Source: an uncultured Clostridia bacterium (GTDB taxonomy: Bacteria > Bacillota > Clostridia > Christensenellales > UBA1242). From it: a stretch of 5,370 bases of DNA. Positions 4,965 to 5,370 of the stretch are shown one piece after another. The notes under the pieces are model-generated. The model was not told where the DNA came from. It searched no databases and saw nothing but the letters and a program-made list of their open reading frames with translations. The position numbers and the translations under genes are program-made. Position 1 is the stretch's first letter. Every line of letters begins with the position of its first letter. The stretch lies in contig CALDMJ010000139.1 of assembly GCA_937914725.1 (NCBI GenBank), positions 1 to 5,370 on the forward strand. Reading direction: 5' to 3'.

Positions 4965-5370
4965 AAAAATATGATTTGGTTGAATTAGTGGATGTAGACG
5001 AGGACTTGCGCGCGCAATATTCCGCACGGGTGCTATGGAACGGTTGTTGCGCGCCTTGCGGGCAATGAGTATCAAGTAGTGCTGTTCAATCCGCAAAACG
5101 AGGGCGAATATGCCATTGTCGATGTCAGCGGCGCAAAACTAAAGAAAGTTGGGGAGTTTGAAAAATCAATGATAGGGGATTTGAACGCATTTGTCGATGA
5201 TTTTGATGTTGCAAAACACAGTTCATTTGTGCGCGTGCAAATCAAAGAGTACGATAAAGTGGAATTGGTGACCGAGCGGGAGAAATACGCGCAGCAGGAT
5301 GTCCACAAAGGGGACATCGGTTGCGTCACTTCAGCGTACGCAATAAAAGATGAAGTCGAAGTCGATTTCA
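4961..5370 (+). pseudogene. Frameshifted, C-terminally incomplete protein with two DUF4926-like modules
   Basis: GGAG (4951-4954) precedes the ATG at 4961 by 6 bases. That frame encodes MKKYDLVELVDVDEDL and soon ends at a TGA (5066-5068). A second frame is open from after a TAG at 4995-4997 to the window edge and carries the rest. Joining them near the (GC)4 tract at 5008-5015 gives a continuous protein of about 137 residues that continues beyond the window. It contains two related 41-residue modules: the first encoded by 4967-5087, the second by 5247-5369. Each starts YDxVELV and has a central G-x2-G-x-V turn followed by a beta-like strand ending in Phe. This resembles small SH3/KOW-like domains such as DUF4926, seen in uncharacterised bacterial proteins; that assignment is from memory of the pattern. 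Function is unknown. The break may be a true mutation, phase variation at the tract, or a sequencing or assembly error. Confidence 0.6.
5008..5015 (+). repeat. (GC)4 dinucleotide tract at the frameshift
   Basis: Four GC units are flanked by TT and AA. A fifth unit would restore the reading frame and yield a first module exactly as long as the second. The first module spans 121 bases, two fewer than 41 codons need; the second spans 123. Confidence 0.6.

Noticed and set aside
5072..5329. 85-codon minus-strand open frame near the right end
   Set aside because: It is antisense to the open frame carrying the linker and the start of the second YDxVELV module, which explains the coding pattern better.

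Overview
The window looks like chromosomal DNA of a low-to-moderate GC Gram-positive bacterium, most likely an uncultured Clostridia-type member of the Bacillota. This is inferred from strong AGGAG-type ribosome binding sites, near-consensus SigA-type promoters, stops TAA, TAG and TGA all used as stops (standard code), and above all a lipoteichoic-acid-synthase-like gene directly downstream of a DgkB-like lipid kinase. No species can be named from the sequence alone. There are no tRNA or rRNA genes, CRISPR arrays, insertion sequences or phage genes.

Layout. An AT-rich leader (1-109) leads to a clear promoter (110-138) and a small membrane protein with a Lys/Ser/Thr-rich cytoplasmic tail (175-573, +), closed by a textbook rho-independent terminator (624-655). 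A membrane-anchored alkaline phosphatase lies convergent to it on the minus strand (705-1823). A 119-base divergent intergenic region (1824-1942) holds one promoter in each direction, a dyad and a short direct repeat. Rightward from it run a diacylglycerol-kinase-family lipid kinase (1943-2830) and a five-TM LtaS-like phosphoglycerol transferase (2817-4793), overlapping by 14 bases. After a 167-base AT-rich spacer with a possible 28-codon ORF comes a two-module protein (4961 to the window end). Its frame is broken at a (GC)4 tract and its C-terminus lies outside the window.

How the genes may work together. LtaS-type enzymes move glycerol phosphate from phosphatidylglycerol onto a growing polymer and release diacylglycerol. 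DgkB-type kinases phosphorylate that diacylglycerol back to phosphatidic acid. The overlapping pair therefore reads as synthesis plus lipid recycling in one transcript. The divergent phosphatase would release phosphate outside the membrane; a shared regulatory logic is possible but no recognisable Pho box was seen.

Most notable observations: (i) the two-module gene near the right end is out of frame by exactly one GC unit, and an internal 41-residue repeat locates the lesion; (ii) the lipid kinase promoter places the predicted transcription start exactly on the A of its ATG, suggesting a leaderless mRNA; (iii) the phosphatase has Gly where most relatives have Asp or His near the magnesium site. 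I did not find convincing evidence of a wholly new biological system.
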